The notes under the pieces: generated by a model
The model's input: only the letters and a program-made list of their open reading frames with translations
Databases searched by the model: none
What the model was told of the DNA's origin: nothing
Position numbers and translations under genes: made by a program
NCBI RefSeq assembly: GCF_000519185.1
Contig: NZ_JAFA01000009.1
Span: forward strand, 124,503 to 188,502
Direction: 5' to 3'
Length of the DNA: 64,000 nt
Source of the DNA: Paraburkholderia nodosa DSM 21604
Lineage (GTDB): Bacteria > Pseudomonadota > Gammaproteobacteria > Burkholderiales > Burkholderiaceae
Shown: in pieces, positions 33,463 to 42,445 of the stretch
How positions within the stretch are numbered: the stretch's first letter is position 1
Layout: every line of letters begins with the position of its first letter

Positions 33463-33735
33463 CGATGTCCTCGCCCCCCTGGTTGTTCCTTGCCTGACAG
33501 ACAAGACGTCTGAGCTTTCTCCTCAAGCCACCGTCTTGCCAGCAGGCGAACGGTGCGCGTCCCGGCAGCATTTCCGCGTGACCCTCATTGTTATCTGAAC
33601 ACCGCGATTGCGGTTGATCAGCCGTCGGCTCGTACCCGATCGGTTCGCACGTCACTGCAATACGCAAAGGACCCTCATTCCGCTCGGCCATACCCCGAGT
33701 GGAAATCAACAGCAGTCGATTCAGGAGCTTTTTCC

Positions 33736-34107
33736 ATGTTTGAAATTAACAAGAACTACACTCGCGAATTCATTCACCAGGTCTGCGGTGGCAACAAGCA
33801 GGCATTTCTTCCCACGAAGAACGGAAAGGTCGTCGCCGCCTGTTTGCGGACGGACCTCAATCCGCAAGCGCCGGATGTCATCATCTGCAACAGCAGTGCT
33901 TCTGCGAATGCGGCGGGGCGAACGCTCTCGGCACAACGCGATGCCATCCCGGTATTCATCAAGACGGACACCGACTCGTACCGGTTTGCAGGCCTGTTTG
34001 CTGCGGGCGAGTCCTTCGTCACCCCGCCTTCCTGCGCGCCGTATGTGCAAAAATGTGGATTGACGTCCGCGCAGGTGTCGCGCGTCATCAAGATGCAACG
34101 CCGTTAG
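33736..34107 (+). CDS. Small protein with a restriction-endonuclease-associated N-terminal domain
   Basis: A 123-residue protein. Residues 5-95 contain IHQVCGGNKQAFLPTKNGKVVAACLRTDLNP and a later VFIKTDTDSYRFAGLF. This pattern is like an N-terminal domain I recall from HNH or restriction-type endonucleases (GG..Q..LP...G.V......LNP.AP..I and P.FIK). The nuclease part is absent, so it stands alone. Similarity is from memory of the pattern, not a search. ATG 33736 has AGGAG at 33723-33727. Function unknown. Confidence 0.6.
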   Translation: MFEINKNYTREFIHQVCGGNKQAFLPTKNGKVVAACLRTDLNPQAPDVIICNSSASANAAGRTLSAQRDAIPVFIKTDTDSYRFAGLFAAGESFVTPPSCAPYVQKCGLTSAQVSRVIKMQRR

Positions 34108-34221
34108 TGCGAGCGGATGAACGAACTGCAACTGGCAAAAGCGAAGCCCCCGTTGACGTAGAGTCCCGGGGGATTCGCCCTGATCAGTCGGGTCTATATT
34201 GGCGAGCCAGCCAGAACGCAC

Positions 34222-34488
34222 TCAGAGATCGGCGGCTGCCAGCGTGATCCGCTCGTTGACTAGTAGAGGATATCGACGCTCGATTACGCGAACAAGCCTC
34301 GATTTATTGAGCGCAAATGCCAGCATGAGTTGTTTCGGGGACTCGTCCGTCGCACCGAGCTTTTCACAAACCACCTCACAAGGCAGTGAATAAGCGCAAT
34401 ATCCCCACCCGAACCGATACGCCGAAAACCATACGGACGAGTCCGCGGACAGGATGGGTTCAGTAAGGTGAGCAGTTGGCTGAATCAT
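34222..34488 (-). CDS. DUF1488-like small protein
   Basis: An 88-residue protein. Its second half (CEVVCEKLGATDESPKQLMLAFALNKSRLVRVIERRYPL) matches the shape of DUF1488 proteins, small single-domain proteins of unknown function in proteobacteria. ATG 34488 has GGAGG ten bases upstream. It follows the transglycosylase gene on the same strand after 24 bp, so the two are probably one transcript. Confidence 0.65.
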   Translation of the reverse strand: MIQPTAHLTEPILSADSSVWFSAYRFGWGYCAYSLPCEVVCEKLGATDESPKQLMLAFALNKSRLVRVIERRYPLLVNERITLAAADL

Positions 34489-34512
34489 GGTTGTTGTACC
34501 TCCACGCAAGCG

Positions 34513-35169
34513 TCAATACTTGAATTGCGCCGCCGCTTCGGATGCCGGAATACGCGGCTCGCCGGGGAATGCCGTCTTGATCACGCTTACGCGATCGGCC
34601 ACGCGCCGCGGGTAGTCTTTAGCGCCACCACTATAGCGCAGAAGCGCGTCATGAACGTCCCCGTCGGACGCCTCGATATAGTCGCGCAGGATCGACGAGC
34701 CGATGCTGACGTTGGTGCCCGCGTCGGTCAGATCCGAAGCATGAAGGACAACATCCCTGTGCTGCGACGGCAGGATCTGCATGAGCCCCCTGGCGCCGGC
34801 GACGCTCACGGCGAAGCGGTTGAAATTCGATTCGACGGCGATGACGGCGAGCAGCAGAATCGGCGAGATCGTGTCGCGTCGTGCGGCTTGCAGCACCGCC
34901 TCACCGATTCTCAGCGCATCGTGCAGGCCGATATGAAACCGCACGTTCAACATCGTCGCGATGTCTTCGGCTGTCGGTATGCCCTGTGGGACGGCGTCGT
35001 AGGCTGGCTCGGGCGGCGCAACGACCGATGCGTCGGCGCCATAGGTCGTTCCACTGAGCGAACCACCCACCAGGATCGCCGCCAGAACGAGAGCGCGAAG
35101 GCCATGCGAACGAGCGCCTCGCCGATCACCGGGATTGTTGTTCATATGCGTTAGCGCTTTACTGATCAA
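34513..35169 (-). CDS. Lytic transglycosylase (SLT domain)
   Basis: A 218-residue exported lytic transglycosylase. The signal or anchor is at about residues 25-46. The SLT domain has the catalytic Glu in LLAVIAVESNFNRFA, then GARGLMQILPS, and the later LLRYSGG. These enzymes cleave peptidoglycan between N-acetylmuramic acid and N-acetylglucosamine in the periplasm. It is not beside secretion genes, so a general wall-remodelling role is likely. Start at ATG 35169, possibly 35145. Confidence 0.86.
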   Translation of the reverse strand: MISKALTHMNNNPGDRRGARSHGLRALVLAAILVGGSLSGTTYGADASVVAPPEPAYDAVPQGIPTAEDIATMLNVRFHIGLHDALRIGEAVLQAARRDTISPILLLAVIAVESNFNRFAVSVAGARGLMQILPSQHRDVVLHASDLTDAGTNVSIGSSILRDYIEASDGDVHDALLRYSGGAKDYPRRVADRVSVIKTAFPGEPRIPASEAAAQFKY

Positions 35170-35271
35170 ACTCCTTGGAAGGCTACGCCGGTCGACCGAA
35201 CAATTTCAGAAAAAGGTGGCTCTCTTACGAAAAAATTGCGTAAACATGCCTGGGTAGAAAGCGGGGATCGC

Positions 35272-36726
35272 TCAATGCGAAATGCTCTCCAGCGACTTGC
35301 CGAGCGTGCGGGGCCCCATCAAGCCGATGGACACCATCACGAGCGCCATCGCCCCCGCTATGAAAACGAATACGCCTGTCACGCCGAACTCCTTGAGCGT
35401 AAAGGCAATGACGAAGGAACTGAACACCGCCGAGAGCCGGCTCCACGAATAGACGAAGCCCACGGCACGCGCACGGATGGCGGTGGGGTAAAGCTCCTGC
35501 TGGTATGTGTGATAGGTGAACGAAATGATGTTGCCGGCGAGCGTCAGGAGCACGCCGAGCGTCACGATCGCGACCGCCGCCGACGCCTGGCTGAACAGCA
35601 ACCCGCTCACGATATTGATCGCCGCCATACCGACGATCACATGCTTGCGCTCGAAGCGGTCGGCAATCCAGTAGCCGAGCAGCGGTCCCAGCGGCGCGGC
35701 AAGACCGATCACCGTGGTGTACATGAGGCTCGACGTGACCGTAATACCTTGCTTCACGAGCAGCGTGGGCACCCAGTTCGCGAAGCCGTAAAAGCCCACT
35801 GTCTGGAAGATATGGAAGACGATGAGCATAACGGTGCGTCTGCCGTATGGCGGTTTCCACATGTCCGCGAATCCTGCTTTTCGCGGCACCGGGTCGGCCG
35901 GGCCGACTGCAGGCAGTGGCGCTCCGTATTGCCGCGCAACCTTTTCTTCGAGGTCCGCCAGCACCGCATCGGCTTCTTCGGTGCGGCCTTTGCTCGCGAG
36001 CCAACGCGGACTCTCGGGCAGATTGCGCCGGAAGTACCAGACAAAGAGCGCGCTAATACCGCCCAGCAGCACGACCCAGCGCCATCCATCGAGCCCCAAC
36101 GGCGCACGCGGCACTAGAAGCCACGAAAGAAACGCCACGACGGGCACCGCCGAAAAGCCGATCGCCTGGCACACGGCGAACGCTCTGCCGCGCAGGTGTT
36201 TGGGCGCTAGCTCGGAGAGGTACGTGCCGATGGTCACCAGTTCGACGCCTATGCCCACTCCCGAGATGAAACGCCAAAGGTTCAGGCCGCTCGCCGTATC
36301 CTGGAAGGCCATAACCGTGTTCGCCGCGACGTACCACAGCAGCGACCACGTGAAGATGGCTCGCCGCCCGAAGCGGTCCGCGAGGAAGCCGCACGCGGCC
36401 GTGCCGAGAAAGAGGCCGCAAAACAGCGCGGCAATGAAACTCGCCACGCCCGAAGTGCCGAAGAGGCCAGGCGTGGTCGAAGTGAGAATGCCGCTTTTGA
36501 CCAGGCCCGGCGCGACATAACCGGTGAAGAGCAGATCGTACAGTTCGAAGAAGAATCCGAGGCTGAGCAGCAAGATCAGCTTCCAGACCGCGCGCGTGGC
36601 CGGAAGCCGGTCGAGACGGGCCGATATCGCGCCGTACTGCGCACTGCCGTCGGCAACCGCGTTCGCATCAGCGGGTGTTCCATGGTCAGCGGCGCGCAGA
36701 TTCGCCGCGCCCTCCAGAATGGCCAT
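35272..36726 (-). CDS. MFS metabolite:H+ symporter
   Basis: A 484-residue MFS transporter of the sugar/organic-acid symporter type. It has GFFFELYDLLFTGY in helix 1, LADRFGRRAIFTW in loop 2-3, and twelve predicted membrane segments. ATG 36726 has GGAG upstream (ATTGGAGACAAAC). It is 48 bp downstream of the aconitase-family gene on the same strand, and both follow a LysR gene. Together they suggest uptake and use of a tri- or dicarboxylate-type compound. The exact substrate is unknown. Confidence 0.87.
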   Translation of the reverse strand: MAILEGAANLRAADHGTPADANAVADGSAQYGAISARLDRLPATRAVWKLILLLSLGFFFELYDLLFTGYVAPGLVKSGILTSTTPGLFGTSGVASFIAALFCGLFLGTAACGFLADRFGRRAIFTWSLLWYVAANTVMAFQDTASGLNLWRFISGVGIGVELVTIGTYLSELAPKHLRGRAFAVCQAIGFSAVPVVAFLSWLLVPRAPLGLDGWRWVVLLGGISALFVWYFRRNLPESPRWLASKGRTEEADAVLADLEEKVARQYGAPLPAVGPADPVPRKAGFADMWKPPYGRRTVMLIVFHIFQTVGFYGFANWVPTLLVKQGITVTSSLMYTTVIGLAAPLGPLLGYWIADRFERKHVIVGMAAINIVSGLLFSQASAAVAIVTLGVLLTLAGNIISFTYHTYQQELYPTAIRARAVGFVYSWSRLSAVFSSFVIAFTLKEFGVTGVFVFIAGAMALVMVSIGLMGPRTLGKSLESISH

Positions 36727-36774
36727 GTTTGTCTCCAATGTAGTAGTTGGCATCAATGATTCGTGGCACGTGGC

Positions 36775-38733
36775 TCACGGATATCGCGCTTTCAATTCGT
36801 CAAACGAGGCGATCTCCCCCGCGAGCGCACTCGCCGCAACCGTCGGCGGGCTCGCGAGCCACACACGGCCAGGCCCCGAGCGCCCCGGGAAATTGCGGTT
36901 GATCGCGCTGATCGTGACCTGGCCCGCGTCGACGGAGGCCCCCGGTCCGCAATTGGCGCACGCACCGCATGAGGGCTGCAGGAGAATCACGCCAACCTGC
37001 TCGAAGGCCTCGATATAGCCGCGCTGCACGCAATAGTCGCGCACGTCGGACGTGCCGAACTGCAGGTAGAGCTTCACGTCCGCGGGCACGCGCAGGCCGT
37101 GCGCCGCCGCCCATGCCAGCACTTCGTGGTAGTGGTCGAAGTCCTCGCGCTTGCCCGCCGTGCACGAGCCGCCATAGGCGATGTCGATACGCGGACGCAC
37201 TTCGAGGTCATGCAGTGCAACGCCGTTGCCGGGGTCGCCAGGCGCGGCGAGCATCGGCGAGAGGCGCGCGCAGTCGATGTCGATGACTTCGGCATACGCG
37301 GCGTCCGGGTCGCTGCACATCCACGGCTCGAAGGCGAATTCGATGCCGCGCCGCTCCCGCAAAAAGCGCACTGTTTCTCCATCGGGCGCGACGATGCCCG
37401 TGAAGCCACCCAGTTCCGCCGCCATGTTGGTGAGCGTCGTACGCTCGTCGGTGCTCGATTGCGCGATCGCGGAGCCGGCGAACTCGAACACCTTTCCCAC
37501 GCCTGCGCCGGCGCGAATTGCGGGCTGCGCGAGCAGATGCAGCACGAGGTCTTTCGCCGTCACGCCTCGAGGAACAGGGCCGTGGAAATTCACGCGCAGC
37601 GACTGCGGCACCGTCATGCGCACCGCGCCGGTTACGAACGCATTCGCCATGTCGGTCGTACCCACGCCGAACGCGAGACACCCGAGCGCCCCGCTATGCG
37701 GTGTATGCGAATCGGTGCCGACGACGAGCTGCCCCGGCAGGGCATAGCGTTCGGCCATCATCGCGTGCGAAATGCCTTCGGAGCCTTCGCGAATGCCGCC
37801 ATCCAGCTCGCTCAAATAGCCGTGATTGCGCAAGCCATAGTCGTGCGCGAATTGCCGGTGCGCAGCCGAAAGCTCACGCACATCGGGCAGCAGTCCATTG
37901 CGCACATGCAGATCGCTCTTATGCGAATACGAAAGATGGTCTTCGAACGTAAGTATGGTTTCGGGATCGTGCAGCGAAAGCGGCTTGCCGAACGCGGCAT
38001 GCAGCATATGCGCCGCCATGCCCGTGTAGTACTCGTGGATGAAACGCCAGTCCGCGCGCACGAAAATGCCCGCGCCCGGCGTGAGCGACTCGCCCGTGTG
38101 CTCCGTGCGCAATACATGGCGTTCGAGGATTTTCTGTGCGAACGTGAGCGGCGCGTTCTGCGCTCGCTGCGTGGCATGCGCGATCTGCCGCATGCATTGC
38201 GCGCCGTATTTCAACAACCCGCCGCTGCGCAGAATCGAAGCCGCAAGGCCGTCGCGGGAGGCAACCAGCTCTTCGATGTCGATCGGTTCGCCGCGCCGGA
38301 TGCGCTCGATCAACCCGAAGTCCGTCGAGGTGAACAGGCCGATGTTGTCGGCGTTCTGTCGATAGATGCGCTCGAAACTGCGCGCGATGACGAGCCGGAT
38401 GCCTGCACGGTATTCGGCCAGCGGGCTGTGCTCGCGCGACGATCCCTTGCCGTAGCGATTCCCGGCCACGGTCACGCTGAATCCGCCATTTCGTACGGAA
38501 TCCATACCAACAGGATTGCGCCCGCCGGCCTGAAAACCAAGATAGGGCACGCGGCCGAGGCGATCGTCGAAGCGCGTGAGCACGCTCATCGGCGTGATCT
38601 CGTCGGTCGAGACGTCGTCTCTCAATGCGTCCGGCGTGACGCCTTCCAGAGCGGCGCCATTCAATTGGCGCTCGACCTGCACCGGGTCATTGCAAAGAAA
38701 CAGTACGCGGCCAGTCAATTCCAGGGTTGCCAT
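36775..38733 (-). CDS. Aconitase family hydratase, swivel domain first
   Basis: A 652-residue aconitase-family protein whose small swivel domain (about 1-200, with GNRYGKGSSREHSPLAEY) precedes the large LeuC-like domain. This is the reverse of classical AcnA. The large domain has VVGTDSHTPHSGALGCLAFGVG, a cluster Cys in IAYGGSCTAGK (about 524), and SCGACANCGPG (Cys about 589, 592, 595). It should bind a 4Fe-4S cluster and interconvert hydroxy-acid isomers. It belongs with LysR (38828-39721) upstream and the MFS carrier downstream. The substrate is not determined: homocitrate, isopropylmalate or citrate-like acids are possible. Confidence 0.85.
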   Translation of the reverse strand: MATLELTGRVLFLCNDPVQVERQLNGAALEGVTPDALRDDVSTDEITPMSVLTRFDDRLGRVPYLGFQAGGRNPVGMDSVRNGGFSVTVAGNRYGKGSSREHSPLAEYRAGIRLVIARSFERIYRQNADNIGLFTSTDFGLIERIRRGEPIDIEELVASRDGLAASILRSGGLLKYGAQCMRQIAHATQRAQNAPLTFAQKILERHVLRTEHTGESLTPGAGIFVRADWRFIHEYYTGMAAHMLHAAFGKPLSLHDPETILTFEDHLSYSHKSDLHVRNGLLPDVRELSAAHRQFAHDYGLRNHGYLSELDGGIREGSEGISHAMMAERYALPGQLVVGTDSHTPHSGALGCLAFGVGTTDMANAFVTGAVRMTVPQSLRVNFHGPVPRGVTAKDLVLHLLAQPAIRAGAGVGKVFEFAGSAIAQSSTDERTTLTNMAAELGGFTGIVAPDGETVRFLRERRGIEFAFEPWMCSDPDAAYAEVIDIDCARLSPMLAAPGDPGNGVALHDLEVRPRIDIAYGGSCTAGKREDFDHYHEVLAWAAAHGLRVPADVKLYLQFGTSDVRDYCVQRGYIEAFEQVGVILLQPSCGACANCGPGASVDAGQVTISAINRNFPGRSGPGRVWLASPPTVAASALAGEIASFDELKARYP

Positions 38734-38827
38734 CCAATTTCTCCTTGAGGGGAAATCTAGACGGCAGTGGGCGGCGCGATGAAGTGCTCGATCGGCAAAG
38801 GGGGCATCGCCGTTCGCGATGTTCTCG

Positions 38828-39721
38828 TTAACCCTCGCGCTGGACGAGTGTATCGATCAAGGCTTGTACGGCCCTCAGGCGCGTCGACTTGCGCAACGCG
38901 TGCAATTGCAGACTGCGGCTCGTCGCCCAGGGCTCGTCGAGCGGCCGGCGCACGAACCCCTGCGAGCCCGCGAAGGCCGACGCCGCACTGGTCGGCACGA
39001 TGCCTATGCCGAGGCGAGCCTCGACCATGCGGCATTGGGCGTCGAAGCTGTTGACCGTCACCGGAATCTTGAGCGGCACGCGCGCAGCGGCGGCGCGCTC
39101 CTTGAGTATCTGGTCGAGCGAGCCGCCCGCCTGCAGCGCCACGAGCGGAAAACGCAGCACGTCGTTGAACGTGAGTGCCTGCATGGCCGCCAGTTCATGC
39201 TCGGGCGGCAGCACGACCATGAGCGGGTCGTTGGCGAAGTGCCACGAATCCAGCGCGCCGGGAATCCTGCCGCTCGCGGATATCCCCACGTCCGCGCGAT
39301 CCTCCATACAGGCCCGCACGACTTCGTCACTGATCTGTTCGGTCAGGGCGATCTGCACGAGCGGGTAGCGCGCCTGAAAGACCTTGAGCCGTTCCGGCAG
39401 AAAACCAACGATCGCGGACGCGTTGGCGAACAGGCGCACCACACCCGCCACCTCGCCGCTGAGCGAGTGAACCTCACGCGCCAGCGACTGCAACTGGTCG
39501 TGTACCGCTGCCGCGCGTGAAAACGCGTGCCGGCCCGCCTCCGTCAATTCGACGCCCGACGGCGAGCGGATCAGCAAAGGCAGCCCCATCGCGGCTTCCA
39601 GATCCGCCATGCGGCGGCTCAGTGCCGACGGCGCAATGTGGTTGCGGCTGGCCGCTCGGGCAATGGAGCCTTCCTCCACGACCGAGATGAACAGCTCGAG
39701 GCTATAGGGATCGATTCGCAT
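38828..39721 (-). CDS. LysR family regulator of the aconitase-MFS operon
   Basis: A 297-residue LysR protein. The winged helix is in residues 5-65 (IARAASRNHIAPSALSRRMADLEAAMG), followed by a ligand domain. ATG 39721 gives the usual N-terminus MRIDPYSLELF; a longer frame to 39802 has no ribosome site. It precedes the aconitase gene by 94 bp on the same strand, an unusual layout for LysR, which more often is divergent from its target. Confidence 0.88.
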   Translation of the reverse strand: MRIDPYSLELFISVVEEGSIARAASRNHIAPSALSRRMADLEAAMGLPLLIRSPSGVELTEAGRHAFSRAAAVHDQLQSLAREVHSLSGEVAGVVRLFANASAIVGFLPERLKVFQARYPLVQIALTEQISDEVVRACMEDRADVGISASGRIPGALDSWHFANDPLMVVLPPEHELAAMQALTFNDVLRFPLVALQAGGSLDQILKERAAAARVPLKIPVTVNSFDAQCRMVEARLGIGIVPTSAASAFAGSQGFVRRPLDEPWATSRSLQLHALRKSTRLRAVQALIDTLVQREG

Positions 39722-40363
39722 GGCCGCAATAATATCAGCAGAGTCAATTAACGTCCGACCCGAATAAATCAGAAAGGGAATTAAAAGGGAAATATAGACC
39801 AAAGAATTAATTACATCCGTGCACTTCAGACCGTCCCAGAACTGCCGATATTGCGGGCAATAGCAGGTGAAACACGCAATCTATGCAGTAAGCATTACCG
39901 TCTGCATTTGAGGTAATTAATACCTTGCTATTGGCGGAAATTGACTAAGTTTCGGTAATTGAAACTAGACACAATTCGTGTGACATTTTGTTACGTCTGA
40001 TTTTCACATGCCAGGGGGAATTATCGGTAATATCCGCCGCGCGTCTGACTTCAAGCAGTGACTTCGTAATCTTCGTCCGAAAAAATTGCGCACGTCTCCC
40101 CTCCTTCAGGGATCCAGCGCAGGGCCGAAATTCCCGACGGGGCAGCCGTAGCGAGGGTGCAATATTTACCCGCGCGAAAGCAAAAGGACAGATACGCAGG
40201 TTCGCGCAATAGCGCGAGCCGCGCGGCGCACGTAGCGGGCGCAGGGCTCATCGAGCCGTTGTGCGGCGTCCGTTAAATCTCATTCTTCAGACCTTAGCCA
40301 GCATCTGAGCGCCATTGCGCGCCGTCGCCGGCTGGGCGTCGTTTTGTCTTTTTTTTTCGATCG
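39722..40363. other. 642-bp AT-richer gap between LysR and the glycosidase-like lipoprotein
   Basis: No supported gene. This stretch is clearly AT-richer than its surroundings and holds scattered GGTAAT motifs and the dyad AGGTA-ATTAA-TACCT (39911-39925). It should contain the promoters of both flanking genes, which are divergent, but I could not choose a single convincing pair of boxes. Two weak open frames near 40000-40250 are judged spurious. Confidence 0.5.
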
Positions 40364-42289
40364 ATGAAACTCTTCTATCTCTTGCTGTCGTCGTCGCTAT
40401 TCCTCGCGGCGTGCGGCGGTGGCAGCTCCGGAAGCTCCGGGACGGATGCGACCAATGCCTCGGCCACGACACAAAGCGCGAGTGACGCGACTGCCACGGA
40501 CGCCAGCGCGAATGCGGCCACCAGCACGCACGGCACGCTGCACTGCGGCTCCGCCGTGAAATCGAGCGCGAGCTCCAGCAGCGAGCTGGTGAGCGTCGAT
40601 ACGCCGACCACGCAGAGCGGCCGTATCTTCGCCTCGGGTACGGCGTTTCCCCTCGCATTCACCACCAATGCGCCCGCAGCCGACACCGTGAACTGGTCGA
40701 TCAGCGACCATCTCGGCAAGGTGGTCACGAGCGGCAGCCTGCGCGTGGCGGCAGGCCCGGTGACGACCACGCTGAGCTGCTCGTCGACGCTCGCAGGCTA
40801 CTTTGCCGTGACCGCCAAGCTCGCCACCGCGGGCGGACAGCTCCCCGAGCTGGGCACCCGCCCCGCCGGCACCGCGACCTTCGGCGTGCTGCCCAATCTG
40901 GCCGGCATCGTGCCGACCGTTACGTATCCGCACCAGGACCTGCATCGCTTCGGCATGCAAGGCGAAGACGACAACACTTCGGTGCTCTCCTCGCTCGGCA
41001 TCTCGTGGACGTACGACCATCGCGAGCTGTACAACATGGAGCCGAACGGCCCCAACACCTTCAACCCGAACGCCAACAATCTCGACCCGTTCTACACCAC
41101 GGGCAACGTGATGCGCCTCGTGCGTCTGGACGGCATTCCCGCCTGGGCGAGCCCGACGGGCGCGTTCGAGGACGAATCGCTTCCGCCCACCGATCTCGCG
41201 TATTACCAGAACTACATGAGCCGGATCGGTACGGAATCGAACATCATTCGGACGACTTATTTTCCGCAGCAAGCGGCCAACTACTACCAGCTCACCTGGG
41301 AACCGGATGCCCAATGGCAAGGCACGAACACGCAATTCGTGCAGCTCTATCAAGCCGTCTATCAAGGTATCCACTCGACCGACCCTCACGCAGTCGTGAT
41401 GGGGCCGACCGATACGGCGCCGTCCGGCACCGCCGACCAGTTGAAAGCCCTCGCGCCGCTCGGCTACGCGCAGGACATCGACGGCGTGACGACGCACAGC
41501 TACTACGACATCAACGGCAGCTCGCCTTCGTTCCCGCCCGAGCGTCAAGAAACCGATCCGGCCAACGCGTCCGGCTCGCTGATGGGGCAAATGCGCGCGC
41601 TGCGCAGCGAAATGGCGGCTGACTACAAGCCGGGCATGAAGCTGTTCAGCACGGAGCTTGGCATCAGCTACGACAACGGTTCGTCGTACGGTCCCAACTA
41701 TCCGACCGGCAATATCCTGTACGCACAAGGCGCGGTGGTGGCGCGCAGCCACCTGATCATTCTGGGCGAAGGCGCCGATCAAACCTGGATCTTCTACGGT
41801 GCGGACTTCCCGGGCCTCGTGGGCTACGGCACGTTCTTCGATCTCGCCGACGCCCAGGGCCAGTATGGCGCGCAGAACATCAGCCCGAAACCGGCGGCCA
41901 TGGCCGTCGCGGCGATGACGCGTATTCTCGACGGCACCAACACGCTTGGTCCGGTGAAGAAAACGCCCTCGGGGGTCTACGCTTACGCGTTCCAGCAGCT
42001 CAGCAACGGCGCGGTCATCACGGCCCTCTGGACGCACAACAACAGCGTGTGGAGCGCGAGCGCCGGCTACAGCTCGACCTATAGCGTGGGCTACAGCCTC
42101 GCGGTGGATGCACCCGGCACGAGCGGCACGGTCACCGTGCTCGACGAAATGGGCAATCCGACGACGAAGAGCTACAGCAACGGCAAAGTCGCGCTGAGCC
42201 TGACCGAATCGCCGGTCTATGTGATTTCGCAGAACGCTTCGGTGGCGAGCGCCAATGCGACGCTGCCTACGGGCTACGTGCCGAACTGA
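40364..42289 (+). CDS. Lipoprotein with glycoside hydrolase-like barrel domain
   Basis: A 641-residue lipoprotein with lipobox LAAC (Cys 17) and an Ala/Ser/Thr-rich linker to about residue 65. A beta-sandwich-like region is followed by a TIM-barrel-type catalytic region: acid/base candidate Glu in LTWEPDAQWQG (about 312) and nucleophile candidate Glu in LFSTELGISYDNGS (about 430), like GH39/GH5-type clans. No close family is certain. A surface or periplasmic role in polysaccharide degradation is inferred. A strong hairpin follows the stop codon. The gene stands alone. Confidence 0.7.
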   Translation: MKLFYLLLSSSLFLAACGGGSSGSSGTDATNASATTQSASDATATDASANAATSTHGTLHCGSAVKSSASSSSELVSVDTPTTQSGRIFASGTAFPLAFTTNAPAADTVNWSISDHLGKVVTSGSLRVAAGPVTTTLSCSSTLAGYFAVTAKLATAGGQLPELGTRPAGTATFGVLPNLAGIVPTVTYPHQDLHRFGMQGEDDNTSVLSSLGISWTYDHRELYNMEPNGPNTFNPNANNLDPFYTTGNVMRLVRLDGIPAWASPTGAFEDESLPPTDLAYYQNYMSRIGTESNIIRTTYFPQQAANYYQLTWEPDAQWQGTNTQFVQLYQAVYQGIHSTDPHAVVMGPTDTAPSGTADQLKALAPLGYAQDIDGVTTHSYYDINGSSPSFPPERQETDPANASGSLMGQMRALRSEMAADYKPGMKLFSTELGISYDNGSSYGPNYPTGNILYAQGAVVARSHLIILGEGADQTWIFYGADFPGLVGYGTFFDLADAQGQYGAQNISPKPAAMAVAAMTRILDGTNTLGPVKKTPSGVYAYAFQQLSNGAVITALWTHNNSVWSASAGYSSTYSVGYSLAVDAPGTSGTVTVLDEMGNPTTKSYSNGKVALSLTESPVYVISQNASVASANATLPTGYVPN

Positions 42290-42332
42290 CCGAACCGGGC
42301 GGCCACCTGGTCGCACGAAAAAGCCGTACCCT

Positions 42333-42376
42333 GAGGCGCCCTGGCCGCGGACACTGTTCCGCGGCCAGGGCGCCTC
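42333..42376 (+). terminator. Strong stem-loop terminator
   Basis: GAGGCGCCCTGGCCGCGGA (42333-42351) pairs perfectly over 19 bp with its complement at 42358-42376, around a 6-base loop. Only TTCCGTTT follows, so the tail is weak. It lies 43 bp past the lipoprotein gene and 70 bp before the next start on the same strand. Confidence 0.7.
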
Positions 42377-42445
42377 TTCCGTTTACCACCGGCGGGGCAC
42401 GCTTGCGGCGGTATACTTGCGCTCTGTCCAACCGCGAGCCAGCAC

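Noticed and set aside
40051..40251. 66-codon minus-strand frame in the gap before the lipoprotein gene
   Set aside because: No ribosome site, no recognised pattern, and it overlaps the likely promoter region.
40397..42316. 639-codon open frame opposite the lipoprotein gene
   Set aside because: The forward frame has a lipobox and barrel motifs; the antisense product is Arg/Val/His-rich low-complexity sequence.
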